Source: Monoplex corrugatus (Eukaryota; Mollusca; Gastropoda; Littorinimorpha; Ranellidae). Taken from it: a stretch of 64,000 bases of DNA. Below the pieces are notes generated by a model. It was not told the origin of the DNA. It saw only the letters and a list, made by a program, of their open reading frames with translations, and searched no databases. The position numbers and the translations under genes were made by a program. The stretch lies in assembly GCA_030674185.1 (NCBI GenBank), contig JAPXFY010000018.1, forward strand, positions 51,421,255 to 51,485,254, written 5' to 3'. Below, in pieces: positions 14,221-27,680 of this stretch. The first letter of the stretch is position 1. The number at the start of each line of letters is the position of its first letter.

Positions 14221-17200
14221 AATACACACACTGTACCTTTATCTCAGTGTCCTTGTCACCAATAATAATGTTCTTTTCCTGCAATGATGCCTGCAGACTT
14301 TTCTCCAAGCTGGATCGTTGCTCCGATTCCGTGTTCAGACAAGACTGAAGTTCATCAAGCTGTGACCGGGCCTCCCCTAGGTCCTTCTCCACACGCTGCT
14401 TCTCTGCTTCCAGTTCTGACACCTTCCAGGATAAAATCATAAACACATACATGAGAATTAACAACAATAATCAAATGTTTATGGGAAAAAAAGACTATCA
14501 TGGGGTGCATTTTCAAAGAGAGTAAACATAAAAGAAAAAGAAATTGACTGCCAAGGGATGCATTTTCAAAGAGAGTAAACAAAAAATGACTGCCAAGAGA
14601 TGCGTTTTCAAAGAGAGTAAATAAAAGAGTAAACAAAAATTGACTGCCAAGAGATGCATTTTCAAAGAGAGTACAAAGAAATTGACTGCCAAGGGATGCA
14701 TTTTTAAAGAGAGTAAACAAAAAATGACTGCCAAAGGAAGCATTTTCAAAGAGAGTAAACAAAAAAATGACTGCCAAGGGATGCATTTTCAAAGAGAGTA
14801 AACATTTATAAAAGAAAATGACTGCCAAGGGATGCATTTTCAAAGAGAGTAAATGCTGGTACTTTGTCTTCAGTCCCAAGACTTGCACTAAGAACAAACA
14901 GACAAGACATCAGAAAAAACAAGCCAACAAAAAAGACCTTTCACTCAACAGAATTGACTGTCAGGTCCTAAAAACCCCACAAATAAACCAAAAACCTTTG
15001 ATGAAGACACTGCTCAAAGAAAGAAAAAAATTAGATATGGGGAGATGGGGAGAAAGAAAAGTCCTAGACAACCCTTCCAGAGTGTCGGTCTTCAGGTCCT
15101 CCATGAGGACAAAGCAGGTGATGATTCTTTCATTCTGTATGAAATCTATCAGACCTATTTTCAAGGAAGAAAGAGAAGAGGGACATATACACACATGCAG
15201 AATGAGCCACCCAAACATTAGGTAGCAGCACTCCACAAAATGCAAAGACCTCACCTAAATGACCAACAGAGCACCCAGTGAAGGTAAAAGATAGAATTTA
15301 GAAGAGGATTATAACGACAAACAGTTTTTTTCTTTGAGCGCAAAAATGACATAAGATAAGGGAATTTCTTTTTCTTTTTCTGTGTTCAAGCAATGCTGTC
15401 TTAAAAACATGCGTGCAGGTTGTTCTGGTCTGCAAAATATGCAAGCAAAGTGTTGCTGCACAGACTGCATACTTTCTCTTTGGTAGGTACTTTAGGCAAC
15501 CACAATTAACTTTCTTTTAAACAAATAATTACTGTTGCATAGGAGAGTGTGTGTGTTTCTATGTTTGTCTGCAAATCAAAGTGGATTTTTCGTTCTCAAA
15601 ATTTCACTAATTGACATCCCTTTGCAGACTACTGGGACCTTAGTTCATCATCTGATCTGAAAGACTGTAACCCAGACCACCAAAGGTTTGAATGGAGGGG
15701 AGAAACAATGATGCACAGCTAAATCTCTGGCTTCTCTTGCTTTCTGGGGGTGGGTTTGTTACATCCACGAGGCTAATACTCCACTCAGTATGACAATGGC
15801 ACACCTGCCTTACTTTGACTATAGAGATATGTTGTAGAGATTGGTAAACAGGTGATTATGCTGGATGATACTGTCTTGCTCAATTGCCAGTGTTGCTTTG
15901 TGAATGTGTGCTGAACACATATACAGTCCTTCACCCCACACAAACAAAAAAAACATGTGAATTAATATATATGTAAAGATATGAACATTACATTACACAC
16001 CTTGTTGTTCAGGTCCTTTTGCTTGCCCTCAGACTCGGCTAAACTGGTCTGAAAGAAGAAACATACAAAACCATAAACATGAAATGCATGTAGTTCAGTT
16101 CAGTTCAGTCGCTTCCGTATCCTCTGACGCTTGAGGCAGTCAATGTTGTGCACTTGGATGAGTCAGCAGTCAGCACCCTGACATCACTCCAGCTCTTGTT
16201 TACTTACTGGAGGTTTTATGGATAGTTTGTTGCCTGGTGGTTTTGGGCTGGCCTCTCTTTTGTGTTCCCTTACCTGGCCGCCACAGCACTATTTGTTAAG
16301 TTTTGCAGGAAGAAGCCTAGACACCTGGCCAAGCCATTTTAAATGCCATTTGTAGATGCTATTCAAAATGGAAATTGATTGGACTGCTCTCACTTTGTTG
16401 TTGATTGTAAAGTCACTCCGTCTGATGCCTTAAATATCCGTTGACCATTCTGAGTTGAAGGCATTAATTTTCTTCTTCTCCTGGAATTCAAGTGCCAGTT
16501 TCACAGCCATAAAGCAAGATGGACAAGATGCTGGAGTTATAAAAATCCAATCTTGGCTTTTAAAAGGAACTTTAAAAAAAAAGTTTTCTAACGAGACACA
16601 AAGAGAAACAAACTAGCAAAGTAGAATGATTTTTCTAAAAAAAAATACAGATCAAAACATGTATAAGACTTCTACATCTTCAAAAAAGGGTCGATATGCA
16701 TGCAGTACAGTCACTGTCAATAATACAAAATATTCATTGGTAGGTCATAGAGAAACTATATATATACGTCATAAACTAACACTCATGTCAAACTTTATCT
16801 GAAACTACATATACATACTGCAGCCATGTTTCTCTAAAAATGTCTAAGTTTCACCTCTATTCTGCATTATATTCTTTTATCTGGCATTTGTGGTAAGATT
16901 TCTTTAATGGTGTTTGGTAGATTCTAAATACACACTATTCCTAGAAGGATTATTAGATCAAATGTTGAATCTTTTTGCATATTCTTACCAGTACCAAACA
17001 GGAATAAGTTTTCAAATAATTTGATTTGCACATGTGATGCATTTTGACCTAACAATTGTTCTAGTCTTTCTCAGAAACTTGTGACATGTTAACACTTCCA
17101 AAACATATAATCAATGTTGTCCTTTAAAAGAGAACTTGATTGCCCAGATTTTGGTCAGCTTCCTGAAGGCTGCTGATGCTGTGCCTATTCTGAAACTGAC

Positions 17201-20200
17201 TTCTTGGTAGCTGACTTAGTTACCCAAGAGGTGAACTTACCATGAATTTCTATTTTGTTCTGACCTATGAATGGTGACTGGTGGTCACCAGTCAGTGTGT
17301 TCTCTGTCTTCATGCAGCTGATTGCTAGACTCAATTCTTCTGCTAGATCATCAGCAAAATAAAGATCAGTCAGTCCCCTCCCCCCCCCCCCCCCCATACT
17401 TCATTCCAGCTGATGCCATGATTTTCAGCTGCTTTCTTTAGAAGCCAGTCAAAAGCAACAGCCAACAGGATCAGCAAAAGAATGCAGCCTTGAAGAACAT
17501 CAGTGATGAACCTGAAACTAGGCGCTGTAGCCATTGTTTGTGCATACATGACAGTGAGAACTGCTACAGATGTTTTCTGTTGCTTTGACCACAATCTTGG
17601 GATGCCATATGATTAGCATTCTCCATAGCAAAGGTCCATGAATACTTTAAAATATCATTCTGAAGTCAACATAACTCACTGCTAAGGAGACCCGATATTC
17701 CTGGCATTTCTCTATCATGCATCGAAGTGTAAAGATCTGAACTGCAGAGGATCAGTTTGGTCTGAAACCTGCCTGTTCCTCATACAGCTGATGGTTGACT
17801 ACACTTCTACATCCACTTCAAGCTCATCTGACAGTTACACTTTTCCATGTGTGCAAATCGAGTTCACTCCTCTCCAGTTATCACAGTCAACAAGATTTCA
17901 ATTCTTGGGAATGCAAATAACAGTGCCATATTTCTAGTCTTATACTAAGTTATAGGATGAATTCAGATATCTGCACCTCATTGCAAATCTGGAGTATCCA
18001 AGAGACAATCTCCTCCCCACTGGCCTTCAGCATTTCAGCCCTAATGCCATTCATGTCTCTTATTGCTGTTCAGGAACTTAATGACTGTCCTCACTTCATC
18101 AGAGCTGCCCATGTCTATGTGAAGTGCAGAAGAAAGATCAACCTGGGCAAGTAGTTTTAGGTTCAGGCACATTCAGTGCATTACATCAGTTCCTCTGATG
18201 CTTACAAATAAAATGTTTTGCATATAGACTAAAGAATAACAGAGAAATCAGATATCAAAATCAACCAAAATCAAAACTAATATGAAATATAATCTGAATT
18301 ACAAATAAATGGACTCACTCTATATATCATAAACATGTTCCAGAAACACAAAAACAGAAATCAACATTCTCATTCTGCTTGCTTTAAACGATATACATAT
18401 ACATGTTTTTTCTTTGCAGAAAGCTGGAGAATAGGATGAGGAAGTCAAAGAATTAGGTTTTTGCATTTGGTGGATAAGGTGTGGGAGTCAAAAGTTAAGA
18501 CCAAAGTACAGTCTAGAATTTGAATTCGGAACATTTTTATGAATGTGCTGTTGTTTTGAGATGGCTCTGTATGTCACATATCCAAATCTGCCAATAATTA
18601 TCTGAAAGACAACATGAGTCTGTGTAAAATGTACATAGGAAAGGCACGATCATTTTATTGAGAAAGGCTCACCTAAGGATCATTCCATAAACCATGTGGT
18701 TATGAGCTGCTAGTGGAATTGTAAGGAGGGACTGGGGAAAGGGCCAAGGACAGGCAAAGAAGAAAAACTGCAAAACGCTTTTGGCAGAGGGGAGAGACAG
18801 GGAGACATCACATTCGTGAGTGCCGGTATCCTCTGGCATAAAAATATATTCAGCCTTTTTGATAATTACTGCCAAGTAACATTTAGACACCTGTGTATTT
18901 CACAAATCTTGGTCAGCAGTCTGGACCAAAACTGGCAAAAGTAAATAGTCAGACAGGTACAAACTAATGCACTGGTCCTGACATCTGCACTCTGCCAACT
19001 GAAAAAGCTGACGGCCATTGTCCATCTTCCCACTAGCAGAAACATCCATTCAGTTTATAAAGTATAAAGTCTTCTTTACAAATGTTTTTTTTTATCAGGC
19101 AAGCTTGTGCTTTTATGACAGGAAAGAGAATCAGAGAGGAAATGGAGATAGACAGGGAAGGTGAATACTAAACAAATACACAAAGAAAGGACAAATGGAT
19201 GTCCCTCTTACTATACAAAAATACAGTAGTGCTGCCAAATGGATGGGCAAAAAGGTCAGTAAGTTATACTGACCAAGCATGGTGGATTTCACTGCAAACA
19301 AGTGGATCTAAGAATGACGGAGACAGGGTTGAAACTGACTTCACCAATTTTCCCACTAACAAACTGCATTTATTTTTATGATGCACCAACTTGACAAAAA
19401 GACCCCATTTTTTAACTGCACACAAACCTCTCCAATTTTTTCACACATTTTCACATATATCTGCATCAAATGTTGATAAAAAAAAATCTTTTCCTACCAT
19501 TGTAGAATCATTTTCTTTCTTTTCCTTTTCCTTACTACACTTTTGGACTAAATTCTGTCATCTTATAACAGAATAGCAAGGTACAGGAAGGAAGGGAGAT
19601 AGTGGAGGTGGGGGTGGACATGGAACAGAACGTGCCAGGGAGTATAGTGGTAGGAGATACTACATGTTCAGGCTTCAGACAAATCCTCGCGAAACATTTT
19701 CATCATACAATATCACCGGTTGATGAAAAAAACCTGTACGCATATGAAATCATTCAGAAAGCGTGCTAAAATGGGAAGGTACAGGCACACTTGTGCACAG
19801 ATGAGGATAAAGAAAAGCGTGGTTGTAAATATATTCATCAGGCTAATTCTGGATCATACAATGATAAAACAAGCATTCTAAGTATTAACCATTAAATGCT
19901 ATTCTAATAAATTTCAAGCAAAATCAAAAAGAACACAAGTAAGAAATGTTATAAACATTTCGTATCATCACTGGCAAGAAATGAGTTTCAACCTCTGTCA
20001 CAGTCTCATCCTCACCCTCAAGTATTCATAATGTCGAGAGGCCTGGAATTAGTGGAAAATGGATGTACACCCATCAAGCTGTTTGATTATACAATTTGAT
20101 TATACAATCCAAACTGTGAGTCTAAATAAACCTTGGCAAGTAGCTCACAATATCATGTAAAAGTGACCATATAGACAGAATGAGACACAGACACACACAA

Positions 20201-23200
20201 AAATACACACATACACACACACAAAGATATCAACAATATTGTTTGCACGCACACACATACGTGCACATGTGAGTGCTCTCTCTCATCATACATACAACAC
20301 ACACACCACACACACACCACACACACATTTTCAAATCAGAGAGAAACAGCTAAAAATACCAGAGAACCCGGCACAGAAAATAAGTCCTTACCCTGAGAGT
20401 GGACATCTGGTTCTCCAGGTTGGTGTTCTTCTCCTGAAGCTCAGTGATCTTGCGACTGTGTGCCTCCTCCATCTGCTGCAGTTCTGATGACAACTGACCC
20501 TGCACGCATTGCCATTAGTATTCCTGCTTCATCAAACCATCACTATGTTATTCCTGATTCATCAAACCATCACTGTTATTCCTGATTCCACCAAACCATC
20601 ACTATGTTATTCCTGATTCCATCAAACCATCACTATGTTATTCCTGATTCCATCAAACCATCACTATGTTATTCCTGATTCCATCAAACCATCAACTATA
20701 TTCCTGATTCCATCAAACCATCACTACATTATTCCTTGGTTCCATCAAACTATAACTATGTTATTCCTTGATTCCATCAAACCATCACTATGTTATTCCT
20801 GATTCCATCAAACCATCACTATGTTATTCCTGATTCCATCAAACCATCAACATATTCCTGATTCCATCAAACCATCACTACATTATTCCTTGGTTCCATC
20901 AAACTATAACTATGTTATTCCTTGATTCCATCAAACCATTATTATGTTATTTCTGATTCCATCAAACCACCATTATGCTATTCCCGATTCCATCAAACCA
21001 TCACAATGTTATTTCTGATTCCATCAAACCATAACTGTGTTATTCCCGATTCATTCAAATCACCACTATGTTATGTCTGATTCCATCAAACAGCCACTAT
21101 GTTATTCGTGATTCCATCAAACCATCACTATGTTATTCCTGATTCCATCAAACCATCACTAGGTTATTCCTGATTCCATCAAACCATCACTATATTATTC
21201 CTGATTCCATCAAACCATCATTATGTTTATTCTTGATTCCATCAAACCATCACTGTGTTATTCCTGATTCCATCAAACCATAACTGTGTTATTCCTGATT
21301 CCATCAAACCATAACTGTGTTATTCCTGATTCCATCAAACCATCACTATGTTATTCCTGATTCCATCAAACCATAACTGTGTTATTCCTGATTCCATCAA
21401 ACAATCACTAGGTTATTCCTGATTCCATCAAACCATCACTATGTTATTCCTGATTCCATCAAACCATCACTATGTTATTCCTGATTCCATCAAACCATCA
21501 CTACATTATTCCTGATTCCATCAAACTATCACTATGCTATTCCTTGGTTCCATCAAACTATAACTATGTTATTCCTTGATTCCATCAAACCATTATTATG
21601 TTATTTCTGATTCCATCAAACCACCATTATGTTATTCCCAATTCCATCAAACCATCACAATGTTATTTCTGATTCCATCAAACCATAACTGTGTTATTCC
21701 TGATTCATTCAAATCACCACTATGTTATGTCTGATTCCATCGAACAACCACTATGTTATTCCTGAATCCATCAAACTATCACTATGTTATTCGTGATTCC
21801 ATCAAACCATCACTATGTTATTCCTGACTCCATCAAACCATCAATGCGCTATTCCTGACTCCATCAAACCATCAATGCGCTATTCCTGACTCCATCAAAC
21901 CATCACTATGTTATTTCTGATTCCATCAAACCATCACTGTGCTATTCCTGACTCCATCAAACCATCAATGCGCTATTCCTGACTCCATCAAACCATCAAT
22001 GCGCTATTCCTGACTCCATCAAACCATCACTATGTTATTCCTGATTCCATCAAACCATCACTGTACTATTCCTGACTCCATCAAACCATCACTGTGCTAT
22101 TCCTGACTCCATCAAACCATCACTATGTTATTCCTGATTCCATCAAACCATCACTGTGCTATTCCTGCTTCATCAAACATCACTATGTTATTCCTGATTC
22201 ATCAAACATCACTATGTTATTCCTGCTTCATCAAACATCACTATGTTATTCCTGATTCATCAAACCATCACTGTGTTATTCCTGACTCCATCAAACCATC
22301 ACTGTGCTATTCCTGACTCCATCAAACCATCACTGTGCTATTCCTGACTCCATCAAACCATCACTGTGCTATTCCTGACTCCATCAAACCACCAATGTGC
22401 TATTCCTGACTCCATCAAACTACCAATGTGCTATTCCTGACTCCATCAAACCATCACTGTGCTATTCCTGACTCCATCAAACCATCACTATGTTATTCCT
22501 GATTCCATCAAACCATCACTGTGCTATTCCTGACTCCATCAAACCATCAATGTGCTATTCCTGACTCCATCAAACCATCAATGTGCTATTCCTGACTCCA
22601 TCAAACCATCAATGTGCTATTCCTGACTCCATCAAACCATCAATGTGCTATTCCTGACTCCATCAAACCATAATTATGTTATTCCTGATTCCATCAAACC
22701 ATCACTGTGCTATTCCTGACTCCATCAAACCATCAATGCGCTATTCCTGACTCCATCAAACCACAAATGTGCTATTCCTGACTCCATCAAACATCAATGT
22801 GCTATTCCTGACTCCATCAAACCTACCTTTTGTGTTTCGGAAGCAGTCTTGAGCTGCTGCAATTCTTGTTGCTTAGACTGCAGGGATGTCTGTAATTCTG
22901 ACAGGTCAACAGTTAGTTTCTCCTTTTCTTGTTGTGTCTGGTCACGCTCTGAGGTCATACTGCTTAACTGTAAAAATAAAACAATCCCATGTGTGTAATT
23001 TTATAGCACGATGACCACAATAAAACAATCGCATGTGTATATTTTTATATCACAATGACCACAAAAACAAGTAAATGTTATACAAAAGTCAGCGCTTTTT
23101 TTTTTTAACAAGAAACAAAAATAACGTGCAAAATTACATACATTTTTTATTCATGGGAGACAAAAATAACAGTATCTAATTCTCATCTGTCTCACCTGTC

Positions 23201-26200
23201 AGCGTCACTAGGTTCAGTGTTGGCTGCTGCACTCTTCGACACTGCTACTCTCTCCCAAACGGCTCTGTCTCGACTTTTGTGGACAACTTCTCGAATATTT
23301 AGGCCACCCAAGCTGGTTATATTCTTGATGTATGAGATTGGAGGTCTGCCTTTCTTCTTTTTTTGCGACTGTTTTTCCTTGAAAAGCAGTTGCCATGAGG
23401 TCTGTGTTCTTGCCACATGACATATGGCCAGTGCATTTTAGTCTTCTCTTGTTGATGTCTGCTAGTAGTTTTCTGGTGGTATCAAGTTCTTCCAGGTGAT
23501 GGATGTGTGACTGTCCTCCACACTGATATGTTCTCCAGAATGACACAGGTATCTCATAACTAATCACAAATCAGGGTCATATTGGACACATACCCCTGAC
23601 TACATGCCTCTACCTCACTCTGACCTGCCCATAACTCACCCATCCACACAGAAAAAGAAGTGGACAGGGAGAATCAAAAAGAATGTTGCTACCAAAAATT
23701 CACTGTAGACAAATTCGTTATAGGTGGTGGTGTGGTTAGTGCAATGGACTACCGCCTGGAAGGTCATGGGTTTGAATCCCCATCAGTACCTTCAAAAATC
23801 ATTATGATATTTTTCAGCTCTAACCGGCTCCTACCAAGACTTGGCCGTGCTATGGGCTCATTTGGAAGACTGGGACCACACAGTTGAGTCTCATCCACTT
23901 CACAGATGTGTCACTGAGGATGCTGCTCAAATCTTCTGACCAGCACCGCAGGTGTCTGTATCTCTCAGGCCTGGTTAACGCCAGGATATATAATGATAGT
24001 AAGCGTAGAGTACAGCCCTGTCGCGCACTCTCAATCCTAGATGAAACTCCGTAGCATCATGATTATCATTCTCATCGACTGATTATCATTCTCATCGACA
24101 TCATCATCATCGCATTGCAAAAACTGTGCCAGCTTCTGTGGCCGTTAAGGTGGTGTAGATAAACGGGACCAAAAAACACAAAAAAGGTGAGTATGAAAGT
24201 AACCTCCCTGAGTGCGATGATCCTTTAAAAAAAAATTGTTTTAGGTGGACCCCAGTGAGTTTTATAAACTGGTTTGGGAGATTAAGCGAGTAATTCAGTC
24301 ACCACAATCAGTACTGTGTAAAAACATGCCTTTCTTCATCAACCATACAGAAAAGAAACAATACCTGAAAAAGAAAGCAAAAGCAAAACAAAACAAAACA
24401 AAACAATTATTACCTTGTTCTCCAAGTCCTGTTTTGTAGTCTGGGCTGTTGTGCATTCATCATCTAAAGTTTTTTGCAACTCTGCTTTCTCTTGTGTATG
24501 GGACTGCTGAGCCTGTACATACACTCACAGTGAGTCTCTTCACACTTAACTAATGAGCCTGTGCATATGCACATACAACACACACACATAGCATGCACAT
24601 AACACACAAACACAATATCATCCACCCACAACTAACATGCACAATACATACAGAACACAAATAGCATACACACGCACATAATGCACACACACACACAAAA
24701 CAAACACACACACACATCAGACATAAAACACACACAGCACATAAACACAACACACACTAACACATAACACACAGACATACACACAGACATAAAACCAGAC
24801 AAACACACGTACACACACACACATACACAGATACACACAGACATACACACACACAGACATACACACAGACACACACAGACACACACACACACACCAAATC
24901 AGAGCAGACCCTGACTCTGGATGACTAACCTTGTCCAAATTTTGCTGTGTCTGTTGGAGTTGTTCCTGCAGTACCGTATGCTCTTTTCGACTTTTCTCCA
25001 GCTCCTGGGAAGTCTTCTTCCCTGCCTTCTTCTGCTCCTTCAGTGCTGATACCTTTAGGAAGACGATCAACATTGTGGTTAATGTGCATAAGAGAATGAA
25101 GACGATTACCAACAACATTGTGGTCAATGTGTATAAGAGAATGTTGCACTGTATTCTGATCAAGGTAATGGGTAATGAACATATTCTTCACTATGTATAA
25201 GACTGTCATATTGCATTAATCAAGGCACTAGAAATGAATGTTACACAGTACAGTGGAGTGTTACACTGTATATGAGAATGCAACACTGTATCGATCAAGG
25301 TAATGAATTGATTTTTACATTATATCAATTAATCAAATTAATAAACCAATAGCTTTGCAATCAGAATCAGAGGGACACGCAATTTTCAAGTAAGTTAGGG
25401 TAGAGAAATAGGATTGCCTATTTAATGCAAAAACAAGACAGGTTCAAATTTTGGACTAAATGGCCATTGTCTATCGTTAACAGGGATTTTATTTCGAATC
25501 CCCTTTTAATAAGCATACTTATATGTTACATATAATATATAAAATCCCCTGTTAATAAGCATACTTATATGTTACAAACACCCATTATTAGCTCAGCTGT
25601 GGTAGACAACACATTATTAACTCAGTTGATGTGGTAGACAACACATTATTAACTCAGTTGATGTGGTAGATCACACATTGTTAGCTCAGCTGATATAGAT
25701 CACACATTGTTAGCTCAGCTGATGTGGTCGATCACACATTGTTAGCTCAGCTGATGTGGTCGATCACACATTATTAGCTCAGCTGATGTGGTAGACCACC
25801 CATTATTAGCTCAGCTGATGTGGTAGATCACACATTAGCTCACTGATGTGGTAGACCACACATTATTAGCTCAGCTGATGTGGTAGATCACACATTATTA
25901 GCTCAGCTGATGTGGTAGACCACCCATTATTAGCTCAGCTGATGTGGTAGATCACACATTGTTAGCTCAGCTGATCTGGTGACCCACATTATTAGTTCAG
26001 TGATGTGTAGACCACCCATTATTAGCTCAGCTGATGTGGTAGACCACACATTAGCTCAGCTGATGTGGTAGACCATACATTATTAGCTCAGCTGATGTGG
26101 TAGACCACCATTATTAGCTCAGCTGATGTGGTAGACCACCCATTATTAGCTCAGCTGATGTGCCAGACCACCCAGCATTGCTCAGCTGATGTGGTAGACA

Positions 26201-26338
26201 ACCCAGAACTAGTTCAGTTGATGTGGTCTATCAGTCAGCGCACACATACTTGCATGCACACACACCACACACCACACTCACACACACATACACACACACA
26301 CACACAATGTACACAGACGCACAAAAATCCACCTTCTG

Positions 26339-26408
<70 letters not shown>

Positions 26409-27640
26409 CAGCCTCACAACACCTCCACCTCCCCCCCAAAAAACCCATCACCTTAGCCTCCAGTTCTTGTTGCACCTCTCCTTTCTCCACGTTCAGTTTC
26501 TCCAGTTTCTGTCGCAGGTCCTGCACCTCTGAGCTCCTGCCTTTTTTCTCCATTTCCAGCTCCTGCTGGCTGGCATTCAGCTGAGTCTTTGTCTCCTCCA
26601 GGGAGCCCCTCAAGCTGGACAATGTCTGCTTGCCTTCCTCCTGTTCTTGCTCCAGAGTGGCCAAAGCTGATACCTGGGAAGAGACAAACTTAAAATCTTG
26701 GCTTTAACATCTCACCACAGGAAACAGATGCGAACAAAACAGATTTGGAATGCATGGCGCACAAATCCGAGATACTTTAGTTGGCCACTTTCTGCCGGCT
26801 ATTAACAGCGCGCCCCTTCCCTTCCACTCCCCACATCCTTTTCACCCGTCCCTTTATCACTAGTGCGGGAGCACAAAGACGCGCCACACTGACGGACTTC
26901 GGTCGACCCTGCCTGGCTAAAAATAGCACACGCAGGTGACGCTGGCTCGCAACTAAAGGGTGGCAGAATGGCTGGGAAAATGCAGCCGTGAATGATTTTT
27001 TTAATTACTGAGACAGAAAGGGCACGATATTTTAGTTTGACATCCTGTATTACACACACACACATATGCACACTCACTCACACACACACAAGCACATATA
27101 TGCACTCACACACATACACACATTCACCCACAGGTGAACAAAAAAGACTTGGAACAATTATTTTAATTACTGAGACAAAAAGGGCACAACATTTCAACTC
27201 AACATCCTGTATCAAACAAACACACACACACACACACACTCTCTCTCTCTGACACACACATGCGCACAAAACAGACTTGGAGCAATTATTTTAATTACTG
27301 AGACAAAAAAGGGCACAACATTTTAACTCAACATCCTGTATCAAACAAACACACACAAATGTACACACACACACTCTCTCTCTGACACACACATGCGCAC
27401 AAAACAGACTTGGAGCAATTATTTTAATTACTGAGACAAAAAAGGGCACAATATTTTAACTCAACACCCTGTATCAAACACACACACACAAATGTACACA
27501 CACACACACACACACATGTACACACACACACACACACAAATTCAAATTCAAATTCAAGTGGAGATGTTATCAAGAATATACACAGACTCACACCAACAAA
27601 CACACAGTGTAAAATAACCATTCTGGCATCCCTCTCTTTG

Positions 27641-27680
<40 letters not shown>

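Noticed and set aside
18669..18890. 73-codon minus-strand frame between v25 and v26
   Set aside because: No heptad pattern and no suitable donor. v25 and v26 join in phase without it.
20516..22820. CRISPR-like appearance of a regular short repeat array
   Set aside because: Units are contiguous with no unique spacers, in a eukaryotic intron with correct splice sites on either side. It is a minisatellite.
23725..23800. Possible tRNA gene at the SINE heads
   Set aside because: A and B boxes are present, but the acceptor and anticodon arms do not pair and the sequence continues into a repeated body shared with three other loci.
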